Source of the DNA: a bacterium UBA1790 | Lineage (GTDB): Bacteria; Bacteroidota; Bacteroidia; Bacteroidales; Muribaculaceae | DNA length: 18,918 nt | NCBI GenBank assembly: GCA_002314465.1 | Contig: DCGA01000071.1 | Coordinates: 1 to 18,918 of the forward strand | Direction of reading: 5' to 3' | Shown: positions 7,232 through 15,900 of the stretch, piece by piece | How the letters are laid out: each line of letters begins with the position of its first letter | Numbering within the stretch: position 1 is the first letter of the stretch | Made by a program: the position numbers and the translations under genes | The notes under the pieces: model-generated | Told to the model about the DNA's origin: nothing | The model's input: only the letters and a program-made list of their open reading frames with translations | Database searches by the model: none

Positions 7232-8110
7232 TTACTGCTTGCCGCTTACTGTTACGTCACGGTAAGTGCGGCCAATGAGACCCTGGAGCACCTTGCCGGG
7301 GCCTACCTCAACTGCCTCGGTCATACCGTCGGCAACCATGGCAGCCATGATTTGGCTCCAGCGTACGGGAGCGGTAAGCTGCTTGATGAGGTTTTCCTTA
7401 ATCTCGGCGGGATCGGTGTGGGGCTTAGCGTCAACATCCTGGTAGATGGGGCACTTGGGCGCGCTGAAGTCGGCCTCGTGGATAGCCTTGGCGAGTTCCT
7501 CGCGAGCGGGCTCCATGAGGGGAGAGTGGAATGCACCACCCACCTTGAGGGGAAGCGCACGCTTTGCACCTGCCTCTTTGAACTTCTCGCAAGCCTTCTC
7601 GATAGCCTCGAATGTACCCGAGATAACTACCTGGCCGGGGCTGTTGTAGTTTGCGGGAATGCAAACGCCCTCAATGGTAGCGCAAATTTCTTCTACCTTC
7701 TCGTCGGCCATGCCGATGATTGCAGCCATTGTAGAGGGAGCTGCCTCGCAAGCCTTCTGCATAGCGAGTGCACGTGTCTCTACGAGCTTGAGACCCTGCT
7801 CAAAGGGGAGAACACCTGCAGCAACGAGTGCCGAGAATTCGCCCAGTGAGTGACCGGCTACCATGTCGGGGCAGAATTCCTCGCCCATAGTGAGTGCGAG
7901 GATTACACTGTGCAGGAACACTGCGGGCTGTGTAACCTTGGTCTGCTTGAGGTCTTCCTCTGTGCCGTTAAACATGAGGTCGGTGATGCGGAAACCGAGT
8001 ACCTCGTTAGCTTTCTCAAAGAGTTCTTTAGCCTGTGCGTTGTTGTCGTAGAGGTCCTTGCCCATACCTACGAACTGTGCACCCTGACCGGGAAATACAA
8101 ATGCTTTCAT
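7232..8110 (-). CDS. fabD: Malonyl-CoA:ACP transacylase
   Basis: 292 aa, a normal length for FabD. The cytoplasmic enzyme moves malonyl groups from malonyl-CoA to acyl carrier protein, supplying the extender unit for type II fatty acid synthesis. The N-terminal FPGQGAQFVGMG motif supplies the oxyanion-hole glutamine (residue 9 or 12). The nucleophile is Ser88 in GHSLGE. Arg113 (ETRALAMQ) is the usual malonate carboxylate-binding arginine. His195 in GGAFHSPLM completes the catalytic pair. The C-terminal half keeps the ANYNSPGQVVISG and VEVGPGKVLQGL motifs. All key residues are present, so it should be active. The start at 8110 places MKAFVFPGQGAQ at the family's usual N-terminus. It is a single-gene unit with its own promoter (8170-8200) and terminator (7175-7203), not in a fab cluster here. 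Confidence 0.97.
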   Translation of the reverse strand: MKAFVFPGQGAQFVGMGKDLYDNNAQAKELFEKANEVLGFRITDLMFNGTEEDLKQTKVTQPAVFLHSVILALTMGEEFCPDMVAGHSLGEFSALVAAGVLPFEQGLKLVETRALAMQKACEAAPSTMAAIIGMADEKVEEICATIEGVCIPANYNSPGQVVISGTFEAIEKACEKFKEAGAKRALPLKVGGAFHSPLMEPAREELAKAIHEADFSAPKCPIYQDVDAKPHTDPAEIKENLIKQLTAPVRWSQIMAAMVADGMTEAVEVGPGKVLQGLIGRTYRDVTVSGKQ

Positions 8111-8169
8111 TTCTTGATATTTGTTATGTTATTATTTTCAATTAAAGAAAAAATTCCGTAATTAGACCG

Positions 8170-8200
8170 CAAAGGTATATATTATTACCCACTTATGCAA
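8170..8200 (-). promoter_or_regulatory. fabD: Bacteroidota-type promoter of fabD
   Basis: On the minus strand TTG (8198-8200), a 20-nt spacer and TACCTTTG (8170-8177) match the Bacteroidota -33/-7 consensus. The start site would be near 8163, giving a leader of about 50 nt. A 10-bp inverted repeat abuts the -33 element on its upstream side. Confidence 0.8.
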
Positions 8201-8238
8201 GAACTTTCCGCCTAAAAGTTAATTTGGACGGAAAGTTC
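8201..8238 (-). terminator. Inverted repeat between nuclease gene and fabD promoter
   Basis: Perfect 10-bp arms (GAACTTTCCG at 8201-8210 and CGGAAAGTTC at 8229-8238) enclose an 18-nt loop. It begins 26 bp after the stop codon of the nuclease gene, where a terminator is expected, but only two T's follow on the minus strand, so it lacks a proper U-tract. It directly abuts the fabD -33 element and could instead be, or also be, an operator. I call it a terminator only because of its position. Confidence 0.45.
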
Positions 8239-8263
8239 TATTATTATTGTTGTGATTCAACTA

Positions 8264-9364
8264 TCAGTTGAGTCCCCAGTATGACAGATCGAGCGTTGCT
8301 TCCACCTCGTCCTCGACGGTGTCGGGCAGGTTACAGAAGAAGTCTATGCCCGTACGTTTTTCGAGTTCGTCGATAGAGATTGCGCAACTCTTGAGTGTTG
8401 TAGAACTCTGTGCATCATTGCTGTGGGTTGTCCATATACCTATCGCATAATACTTGCCGTTCTTGAGCGCAAGTAATGCCGAATAGAAGTACTTGGGCAC
8501 TGGTAGGCGGTTATTGCACTTCGCATCATATATACCTGCGCTTGTGGTGCCGTTGATGGTCACGTCGCTGATTGTCGCAGCCTTTACTACATATAATGTG
8601 TCGCAATTGGATGCCCAGGTACGAACTTGGTTCTCAACGGTGAGCCACAGACCTGCATTGTGGCTTTGCCACTGTGGTTGCATGTTGCTCAGGTAGAATG
8701 TTTGTGCATTCTGCTCTGATGAACACAGGCGGTCGGCGCTGGGGCACAAGTGGCCGCGAGAATAGCCGCTGCCGCTGTAATCCGAGAGGGTAGAGCGTGT
8801 TCCGCTGGGAAGGTCTGTATCTTCCTGGAACGCGTCATTGCGGGTAACATTCTTATCGAGGTTTCCTGCATGCATCTGGTAGCATGTCCAGCGGTTGGAA
8901 ATCTTGGTGTTGCTCCACTCAAGAGAGAGTGTAACACCATAGTTTGAGGTGCTCTTGGTTACCCACGAACAGTTGTCTGTCTCGTTGATGCGGGGCCATT
9001 CCAGGTTGTACATGTACTGGCTCTTGTCATACTTCGACGATAACTGGTTGCGGTTCTTGTTGGTGTCGGTGGGGTCGGTTCCTCCGCCGCCTCCGCCACC
9101 GCCCGATTCAGCGGTAACATTGCTAACCTGCGAGAACAGGTAGTCGACGCTCTGGCCTGTAGCCTTAACGTAGACCTTCATACCGATAGCGCCGCTTTCA
9201 CCCCATTCACCGCCAATGTAGACGATGCTGTCCATCTCGGTACCCTGGTAGGTCACCGTGGTGTTATTCTTGAGGGTGATAGTGAGCTTGGTGGGAACAG
9301 TACTCTGTGCGAGTGCGCTTGTGATTGTTGCGATGCCCAGGAGGGCGAGTAATATCTTCTTCAT
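8264..9364 (-). CDS. Secreted DNA/RNA non-specific endonuclease (His-Me finger, NUC family)
   Basis: 366 aa from the ATG at 9364. An in-frame ATG at 9379 adds MEERI and overlaps the upstream stop codon (TAATG), but starting at 9364 puts a clean signal peptide (MKKILLALLG, ALA-Q site) at the N-terminus and a GGAGGAG Shine-Dalgarno-like stretch just upstream. Residues about 21-85 form a small beta-rich domain, followed by a Gly8 linker (88-95). The nuclease domain spans about 105-355. It has the catalytic block YSRGHLCPSADR (His205) and SNMQPQ...HNAGLW...E (Asn236 the likely Mg ligand, Glu244), as in the Serratia nuclease family. The usual DRGH reads SRGH here, an Asp-to-Ser change. The expected role is cleavage of extracellular DNA and RNA for nutrients or matrix turnover. 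It is encoded with the dockerin-bearing protein immediately upstream. Confidence 0.9.
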   Translation of the reverse strand: MKKILLALLGIATITSALAQSTVPTKLTITLKNNTTVTYQGTEMDSIVYIGGEWGESGAIGMKVYVKATGQSVDYLFSQVSNVTAESGGGGGGGGTDPTDTNKNRNQLSSKYDKSQYMYNLEWPRINETDNCSWVTKSTSNYGVTLSLEWSNTKISNRWTCYQMHAGNLDKNVTRNDAFQEDTDLPSGTRSTLSDYSGSGYSRGHLCPSADRLCSSEQNAQTFYLSNMQPQWQSHNAGLWLTVENQVRTWASNCDTLYVVKAATISDVTINGTTSAGIYDAKCNNRLPVPKYFYSALLALKNGKYYAIGIWTTHSNDAQSSTTLKSCAISIDELEKRTGIDFFCNLPDTVEDEVEATLDLSYWGLN

Positions 9365-9378
9365 GATTCGCTCCTCCA

Positions 9379-11400
9379 TTATTTGTTGTTAGTATTAAGT
9401 TTCGCTCTCAATACAAGGCCATCGTTGCCCAGATTGCCTCCCATGATGATGTTGACCGCACAGTTGATGTCGGCAACATCGGTTCCGCCGTCACCGTTAA
9501 GGTCATCACGTCCGTCATATGTACCGCTTGCAACACTTCCCATGATCACGTTGACGATGCAGTTGATGTCGGCAACGTCCACGTCGCCGTCAAGGTTCAC
9601 GTCGGCATACATCGATACGTAGGTGCCGTTAAGGTTAAGGCGACCCACAGAGTTGAAGTAAGCGTGGGTTGCGGGAAGTTCGCTTGCGTTGATGTTAACA
9701 AGGATGGGCTTGCCGTTCTTGTAGGCCAGTGCTGTCACGGTAGTGCCGTCCATGAATGTGGGCTTGTACATACCGGTCATGTTGTTCACAGCTGTGGGGG
9801 CTGTGTTCACCAGCGTCACGTTGTCGAATGTCTGCTCTGTGACATTGCTGGTGGGCTTCACTACATAGGGTTTGCCGGCTTGTGTAGAGCGTCCGGTAGT
9901 GAATGTGAGTGTGCCGTTGCTCAGCGTTGACGGTGTAAGGATTGTTCCGTTGAAGCTGCTCATCGCGAAGGGCAGGGCAAGTGTCTGCCACTGGTCTGAT
10001 ACCAGTTCGCGAACGAGGCGCACCCTTGCGTTGCTGATGCTTGTGGTGGGTGATGTGAAGTCTTCGCTCTCGTCGACCACATAGGTGAGGGGGCGGTTGC
10101 CGTTCTCATATGTGGGAACGAGTGTGCGGCCGCTTGCATTGGGTACTGCCAGACCGGTAATATCAACGATAGCACCGGTGTAAGGTGTCTGGTAGTAGTC
10201 GCTTGTGCCCAGGCCATACAGGTTGCTGATTACGAAGCTTTCGCTGCCCACGGTAGCTGCAGTGCCGTTGACGTGAAGGCCGCGGGTAGTAACCCAGTCG
10301 GCTGCATGGCTGCTATAGTCGGCTGCCTCAATCTCTACGGGAGCGACATCGCTCTCGGTAACGGGATCAGCGATTACAAGGCAGTTGGTATCGGTGCGGG
10401 TATTGTCGGCAACAAACTTGGGAAGGCCGTTGCTGTCTACGTACTTACCTACAATCCAACCCGCAATGTGCTGGTTGAACTTGAATCCGGGGTTGGCGTC
10501 AACGTTGTCGAGGTAGAGCGCACCTGTGTTGTCGCGCACATAGGCCTCGGCGCCGTCCTCGCTTACGTAGGTCACGCGGCAGTTGTTAGCGTCGGGGATG
10601 TAAAGGCGTACTGTTGTTCCCGATGCCACGCCCTTGAACTGGCCTATACCGGTTACGGTCTGTCCCAGTGTGTAGGTGCGTGATACCACGCTGCTGGTTT
10701 TGGTGCCGCTCACACCGACTGCCTTAACGGTTGTTGTTCCGGTAAGGGTCAGATTTGTGGTTGTGGATACGGCTGTACCGTTGGTCTTCGACGGGGTAGT
10801 GCCGTTGGTGGTGTAGTAAACGGTGTTTCCGCCCTTCGGGGTAATGGTCATGCTGGCGCTTGCCGCATTGTTCATTACGGGGAAGAACGTGAACTCATCG
10901 GTCATTTCGGGTTCGTAGGCCGTTCCGCTGTCGGTGGTGGTATATGTTACAGCCACGGTGTAGACGGTGTTGGAACTTGTCGCTGTAAATGTTACCGACG
11001 AAGACGAACCGGTCCATGTGAGATCACTAAGGGTTCCGGTGCTAACGCTTGCCCTGATTGATGTGTAAGGACCGCTAAAGGTCACTTGGGTAATAGTAGA
11101 CCCTGTAGGAACACTTAAAGTGAAAACAGAACTTTTAATAAAATATAAGTTATAAGCGCTGTTGTAATAAGATGCCCTGGGAGGATTGTCCGTAGAGGGG
11201 GTAAATGTGACACCGTTTATGGTCGCTGGTGTCGATAGTGTAGTCTGTGAGCTGCTTGTGGGTGCTGTATACCCCATAGCCTGAATGCTTTCAGCACTAT
11301 TGAAGTCAAATGTTGCCGTGACTTGGGCTGCCCACGCATTGCCGGCGCAAGCCAAGACGACTAGCATCCACAATAGCCTTTGAAGGTTGTGTTTATGCAT
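9379..11400 (-). CDS. Secreted multidomain protein: chitobiase-C-type module, OB-like region, C-terminal dockerin
   Basis: 673 aa with a Sec signal peptide (residues 1 to about 24, cleavage near AWA-A). Residues about 27-155 look like a beta-sandwich (ATFDFNSAES... to VAVTYTTT), often seen as a binding module in Bacteroidota surface proteins. Residues about 165-245 are a chitobiase/beta-hexosaminidase C-terminal (Fn3-associated) module with the hallmark VYYTTNGTTPS. Residues about 248-445 resemble the OB-fold-like region found in Bacteroidota secreted proteins and nuclease partners (VRDNTGALYLDN). Residues about 464-595 are a beta-rich domain with WQTLALPF and GKPYVVKP motifs, common before C-terminal signals. 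Residues 597-656 hold two dockerin-like repeats (DVNLDGDVDVADIN, DLNGDGGTDVADIN) followed by a 17-residue tail. The stop codon overlaps an in-frame ATG of the nuclease gene, implying translational coupling. It has no catalytic motif I recognise and is probably a binding or scaffold partner of the nuclease. Confidence 0.8.
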   Translation of the reverse strand: MHKHNLQRLLWMLVVLACAGNAWAAQVTATFDFNSAESIQAMGYTAPTSSSQTTLSTPATINGVTFTPSTDNPPRASYYNSAYNLYFIKSSVFTLSVPTGSTITQVTFSGPYTSIRASVSTGTLSDLTWTGSSSSVTFTATSSNTVYTVAVTYTTTDSGTAYEPEMTDEFTFFPVMNNAASASMTITPKGGNTVYYTTNGTTPSKTNGTAVSTTTNLTLTGTTTVKAVGVSGTKTSSVVSRTYTLGQTVTGIGQFKGVASGTTVRLYIPDANNCRVTYVSEDGAEAYVRDNTGALYLDNVDANPGFKFNQHIAGWIVGKYVDSNGLPKFVADNTRTDTNCLVIADPVTESDVAPVEIEAADYSSHAADWVTTRGLHVNGTAATVGSESFVISNLYGLGTSDYYQTPYTGAIVDITGLAVPNASGRTLVPTYENGNRPLTYVVDESEDFTSPTTSISNARVRLVRELVSDQWQTLALPFAMSSFNGTILTPSTLSNGTLTFTTGRSTQAGKPYVVKPTSNVTEQTFDNVTLVNTAPTAVNNMTGMYKPTFMDGTTVTALAYKNGKPILVNINASELPATHAYFNSVGRLNLNGTYVSMYADVNLDGDVDVADINCIVNVIMGSVASGTYDGRDDLNGDGGTDVADINCAVNIIMGGNLGNDGLVLRAKLNTNNK

Positions 11401-11463
11401 AACGTTAATGTAATTTGTTTTTTTAATTGTAGATGATTCTGTAGTTCATTTAAATTATCTCGC

Positions 11464-11495
11464 CAAAAGTAATACATTATTTTAAAATATACAAA
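11464..11495 (-). promoter_or_regulatory. Bacteroidota-type promoter of the nuclease unit
   Basis: On the minus strand TTTG (11492-11495), a 20-nt spacer and TACTTTTG (11464-11471) fit the Bacteroidota consensus with standard spacing. The predicted start is near 11457, leaving a leader of about 55 nt before the ATG at 11400. A second TAnnTTTG match (TAAATTTG, 11492-11499) overlaps the -33 element and could be an alternative start. Confidence 0.7.
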
Positions 11496-11575
11496 TTTAT
11501 ATATATAAATCAACAAAAACTGTATGTGAACTGGTACTATTTATTATTTATTCGTAGTAAAAAAATCGCTTACTA

Positions 11576-11608
11576 TTGCTGTAGTGTGGATGGAAATGTG
11601 TATATTTG
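11576..11608 (+). promoter_or_regulatory. Bacteroidota-type promoter of tatA-tatC
   Basis: TATATTTG (11601-11608) matches the -7 consensus, with TTG at 11576-11578 and a 22-nt spacer, slightly longer than at the other promoters here. The start near 11615 gives a leader of about 20 nt before the tatA ATG. It is divergent from the nuclease-unit promoter, about 80 bp away. Confidence 0.65.
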
Positions 11609-11635
11609 CACGATAAACTTTAAAACGAAAACAAT

Positions 11636-11881
11636 ATGCTTAATATGATTCTTGGTTTCGGAACTTTTGGAATGAACGAACTGCTCATTATTGCTCTCAT
11701 CGTTTTGCTGCTTTTCGGCGGCAAGAAGATTCCCGAACTCATGAAGGGCCTTGGCAAGGGCGTGAAGAGTTTCAAAGAGGGCATCAACGATGTGCAAAAT
11801 GAGGTAAACAAGGCCGTTAACGACGATGACCTTACCGAACTCAACCGCAAGCGCGAAGAGCAAAAGAAAAACCAAGGCTGA
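11636..11881 (+). CDS. tatA: Sec-independent (twin-arginine) translocase subunit TatA
   Basis: 81 aa. TatA oligomers form the membrane-permeating element through which folded twin-arginine substrates cross the inner membrane. The N-terminal part carries the family signature: a short periplasmic segment with [28 protein letters not shown]. That is one transmembrane helix (about residues 13-28), the FGG(K)K(I)PEL hinge, and an amphipathic helix (about 33-55, [15 protein letters not shown]). A charged hydrophilic tail follows, ending [10 protein letters not shown] second in-frame ATG three codons downstream is also possible; the first is kept because it fits the promoter and leader. It lies 46 bp upstream of tatC in the same transcript. 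No separate tatB is present here, as in other minimal TatA-TatC systems, where TatA serves both roles. Confidence 0.95.
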   Translation: MLNMILGFGTFGMNELLIIALIVLLLFGGKKIPELMKGLGKGVKSFKEGINDVQNEVNKAVNDDDLTELNRKREEQKKNQG

Positions 11882-11927
11882 TTGTCTTGATTCGACAACT
11901 TGCTTCTGCTTGTTCCCCGCATAATAA

Positions 11928-12749
11928 ATGGGCTCTGACGAGACATTAAAAGAGATGTCGTTCTGGGAGCACCTTGATGCGTTGCGCTCGGTGCTCATCA
12001 AGATATGTGTGCTGCTGGTGGGGCTCACCGTGGCACTATTCATCGCTATGCCCAGCATCTTTGACAGTGTTATCTTGGCGCCATGCGACGGCAGTTTTGT
12101 GTTGTACCGTATGCTTGACAAGATTGCAGTAAACGTTCCTGGTTGTGCGGAACTTAACGCCAACGGGTACCATGTCGACCTAATAAATATCCAACTCTCA
12201 TCGCAGTTTTTCGTGCACATGTCCACGTCTTTCTGGATGGCTTTAGTGTTTGGCTTCCCGTGCGTTATCTATCTGTTGTGGACATTCGTTGAGCCTGCCC
12301 TTTACGCCAATGAGAAACGCGGTGCTCGCCGTGCGTTCTTGTTGGGTAACCTCATGTTTTTCATAGGTGTGGCTGTGGGTTATTTCATCGTTTTCCCGGT
12401 AACATTGCGCTTTTTTGCCGACTACCACGTCAGTGCGCTGGTTCCCAATCAGATATCACTTGACAGTTACATCGATACATTCCTGTCACTGGTGTTCATG
12501 ATGGGTGTTGTTTTTGAGTTCCCGTTGGTAGCATGGGTACTGGGTAGAATGGGGGTTCTTACGCGTGAATTTTTCCACGAATACCGCCGTCACGCAATAG
12601 TGGTTTTGCTCGTTTTTGCAGCCTTCATCACGCCTGCCGATCCGTTCTCCATGATAGTGGTTTTCGTCCCGATTTACGGCTTGTACGAGCTTAGCGCGTT
12701 CATCGTGAAACCTGCTCCTGCAGTACCCGATGAGGATGCTGAGGATTAA
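11928..12749 (+). CDS. tatC: Sec-independent (twin-arginine) translocase subunit TatC
   Basis: 273 aa. TatC is the polytopic inner-membrane receptor that recognises twin-arginine signal peptides and recruits TatA. About six hydrophobic segments are visible (roughly 21-41, 101-121, 138-158, 184-205, 222-235 and 240-258). Family motifs are the N-terminal FWEHLDALR block, the LLWTFVEPALYANEKR segment with the conserved Glu129, and the ITPADPFSMIVVFVPIYGLYE block. The acidic residue of the N-terminal motif sits at Asp17 (HLDALR), one place before the Glu of E. coli HLIELR, a variant also common in Bacteroidota. The periplasmic loop between helices 1 and 2 is fairly long (about residues 45-100). 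An alternative start at 11955 (MSFWEHLD) would remove nine residues and match many homologues; I cannot choose firmly. The C-terminal tail is acidic. Confidence 0.95.
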   Translation: MGSDETLKEMSFWEHLDALRSVLIKICVLLVGLTVALFIAMPSIFDSVILAPCDGSFVLYRMLDKIAVNVPGCAELNANGYHVDLINIQLSSQFFVHMSTSFWMALVFGFPCVIYLLWTFVEPALYANEKRGARRAFLLGNLMFFIGVAVGYFIVFPVTLRFFADYHVSALVPNQISLDSYIDTFLSLVFMMGVVFEFPLVAWVLGRMGVLTREFFHEYRRHAIVVLLVFAAFITPADPFSMIVVFVPIYGLYELSAFIVKPAPAVPDEDAED

Positions 12750-12880
12750 AGTAGCGCTTTAACACTCGCTCTTAATTTTTACTTTAAGTTGATATATGTA
12801 GTCAGTTGTCGTTCAGATGACTGGCTGCTTTTGTTTTTGGCTTTGTTTCGCGTGCGCGTGTGCATAAGTGCGCATATTTC

Positions 12881-12911
12881 TTGTTTTTGTCATTTATTAT
12901 TTATAAATTTG
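12881..12911 (+). promoter_or_regulatory. Bacteroidota-type promoter of tamB-tamL
   Basis: TTG (12881-12883), a 20-nt spacer and TAAATTTG (12904-12911) match the consensus exactly. The start would be near 12918, so translation must begin after it. This rules out the in-frame ATG at 12789 and supports the ATG at 12933, with a very short leader of about 15 nt. Confidence 0.75.
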
Positions 12912-12932
12912 CATATTAAACACTATATAAAC

Positions 12933-15900
12933 ATGTCAGGGCAAAACAAACGAGGCTTCTTCAGTTGGGCGTGGCAGACGGTTGGCGTCTTGCTGCTTCT
13001 TGTTGTTTTGCTGCCTTTCTCGCTCTACATTCCCTGGGTCCAAAACATCGTTAAGGACTATGCCTGCGAATGGGCTTCCGAGAAGACCGGGCTTGAAATC
13101 TCCATCGATCGCATCCTGTTGAAATTCCCGCTTGACGTAAGTGTAGACGGTCTGCTTGTCCTTGATGAGCAGCGCGACACTATGGTACAGGCGTCTAATC
13201 TCACCGCAGGGGTAGCAGTGATGCCGCTGTTTGACATGACGGTCGACATTGACGAGGCCGAGTTGACGGAGGGGCGTTACCGCATGGTTGCCGAAGACTC
13301 TTCAATGGTTCTTAGGGCCGATGTTGAGCATTGCCTTGTCAAGGGTATTGACTTGGACCTTAGCTGTAACATGCTTAATCTGCTTGAGGGCACTCTCAGG
13401 GGCGGTGACATATCGCTTGACTATTATCCCCACAATGTGGTTACCGAGTGCGACAGTACCGAGTCTAAGCCTTGGAAGATAAGGGCTTATCATCTTAATC
13501 TTGAGGATGTGAACTACAAGATGACAATGTTGCCCACAATTGACAATATGGACGTGCATCTGCGCCGTGCCGAACTGGCTGATGGCATTGTTGACACGGG
13601 CAACCACACTGTTGAGGCTCGCTCGCTCACCATCGATAGCACAGCTGTAAACTATGTTTATCCCACCGAATCGTTTGCACGGGACTATGCGGCAAAGCAC
13701 CCCGTACCCAAAGACACCCTGTGCAATCCTGCCGATACGGTGCCGTGGACGGTAAAGGCCGATAGCCTGAGGCTCAACGGAAGCAAGGCGGTTTATGCCA
13801 TGAAAGATGCCAAGGAACGCCCAGGCAAGGGACTTGACACAAAGTATATTGTCGCCGATAATATTAACATCGCTGTCGACAATTTCTATAACCGTGGTAC
13901 CGATATATCGATGAACCTCAAGAACCTCACGCTTAATGAGAGAGGCAGTGGAATCGATATAAAAGAGGGTAGGGGTAACATCACTATGAACGATAAACTC
14001 ATCAGCTTTGAGAATACTAAGCTGCGTACAATGATGAGTGATATCAACCTTGATGCGCACATTGATTTGTCGTTGATTGACAATCCCAAGAACGGATATA
14101 TCCAAGTCACCACCGACTCGAAAATCGCCTTGCAAGATGTGTCGCGCCTCATGCCCGAGTATGCCCCCATGCTCAAGACCATTCCGCAGGTTTCGCCGCT
14201 CACGTTGCGAGGCGACATCAGTGGTAACGCATCGCGTGTCGACCTGGGCAACTTCACTGCCGACCTGCCACGATATGCCCGTGCCACTGTCACGGGTACG
14301 CTCTATAATCCCACCGACTTCAAGAAAATGACGGGCGAACTCAAGATGGATGCAAAGTTTGACAACATCAACTTTGTGAAACCCACATTGCTCGACAAGG
14401 CCATGCAGAAGCAGGTGAACTTCCCGCCCATGGCGATTAACGGCACAGCAAAGATTAAGCGGGGCACTATTGCTGCCGATGCAGTGATGACTCTTGCCTC
14501 GGGAAAACTCGTGGGCAAGGGTACATTCAACAGTAATAACAACGAATACAGCGTAGACGCTACTTTCAACAACTTCCCGCTCAGGGCCATCGCACCGTTG
14601 TCAAATGCCGACAACCTTACAGCCCATGTGCGTGCCCGCGGCAAGGGGTTTGACTTCTTGAACCCCAACTCTAACCTTGCGTGCGATATCGATTTGGCTG
14701 GTGTAAACTATAATAATGCATTCTACCGCAACCTTAACACCAGCATCACGATGAACGGCGGTAACCTTATGGGTCACATCACAAGTTCTAACGATAACTG
14801 CCGCGTGAACGTTGATGTTGCCGGTACCATCAAGGGCAACCACTACGAGTTGGACGCAACGGGTAATGTTGCCGACCTTGACCTTCAGGCTCTTGGCCTT
14901 TACAAGGGTGAGTGCCGTGGACATGGCAACTTTGTGGGTTACTGCGACATAGACCTTGATAATAAAACCTATGACGCATCGGTCGACCTGCAAAACTTTG
15001 AGTGGAATCTCGATGGTGATGAGTTCATTGCCGACAGGGCATCGGCTACGTTCCGCAGCGACGCTATGATGACGCATGCCACCTTCGACAACGAGGATAA
15101 CCATGTGCGCTTCAATTCCCAGTGCGGCCTTGATACTCTCATTAAACGCTTCAACCAGAGCGGTAATATCGCTATGGACCAGTTTAAGCGCAAGTCGCTT
15201 AATATTGATACCCTTCAGGCTGCTTTGCCATCGTTTGACCTTGATATGCAGATGGGTACCGACGGTCTTGTGCAGCGTTATATGCAGAAGTATGGCGTAG
15301 ACTTCCGCGAGGTAGCCCTTGACGTGAGCAACGACTCCACCATTTACGTTAACGGCCACGTGCATTCGCTCAGTTACAACGGTACCAACATTGATACACT
15401 CACACTCAAGGCTACGCAATGGAACAAGTATCTCGCATTTGATGCCCACATGGGCAACCGCCGTGGCACAATGGACGAGTTTGCCCAGGTTACCCTCAAG
15501 GGCGGCATCAAGGGTTCTACCATTGATTTCCTTGCGACACAGCAGAATATACACCGCGAGATGGGTTATCGCTTGGGTCTTAATGCAACGCTCACCGATT
15601 CGGCTGTGAATGTGAAGTTGTTCCCCAAGGAACCCGTTATCGGTTACCGCAAGTGGAGCATCAACGATAGCAACTATGTGAACCTTAACTATGGCACCCG
15701 TATGCTCGACGCCAATCTGCGCCTTGAGAGTGACTCGAGCGTTGTGGCTCTTGCTACACAACGCGCCCCGGGTGCGACCACCGAAGATATTTTGCTCAAC
15801 ATCAACAACCTGCGCATTGAGGAATGGACGAAGTTTATGCCTAATATGGACCCGATGACTGGTGTTCTCAATGCCAATATGGATGTTAAGTTCGACGGTC

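Noticed and set aside
7220..7849. 209-codon plus-strand open frame opposite fabD
   Set aside because: FabD has every catalytic motif on the other strand; this frame begins inside the fabD 3' region and has no promoter or family match.
11573..12226. 217-codon minus-strand open frame opposite tatA-tatC
   Set aside because: It covers two genes with unmistakable Tat motifs and crosses their intergenic gap; it is antisense shadow.
12746..12762. Inverted repeat TTAAAG/CTTTAA at the end of tatC
   Set aside because: A six-bp A/T-rich stem overlapping the stop codon and lacking an immediate U-tract is too weak to call a terminator; a T-rich stretch follows only after some distance.
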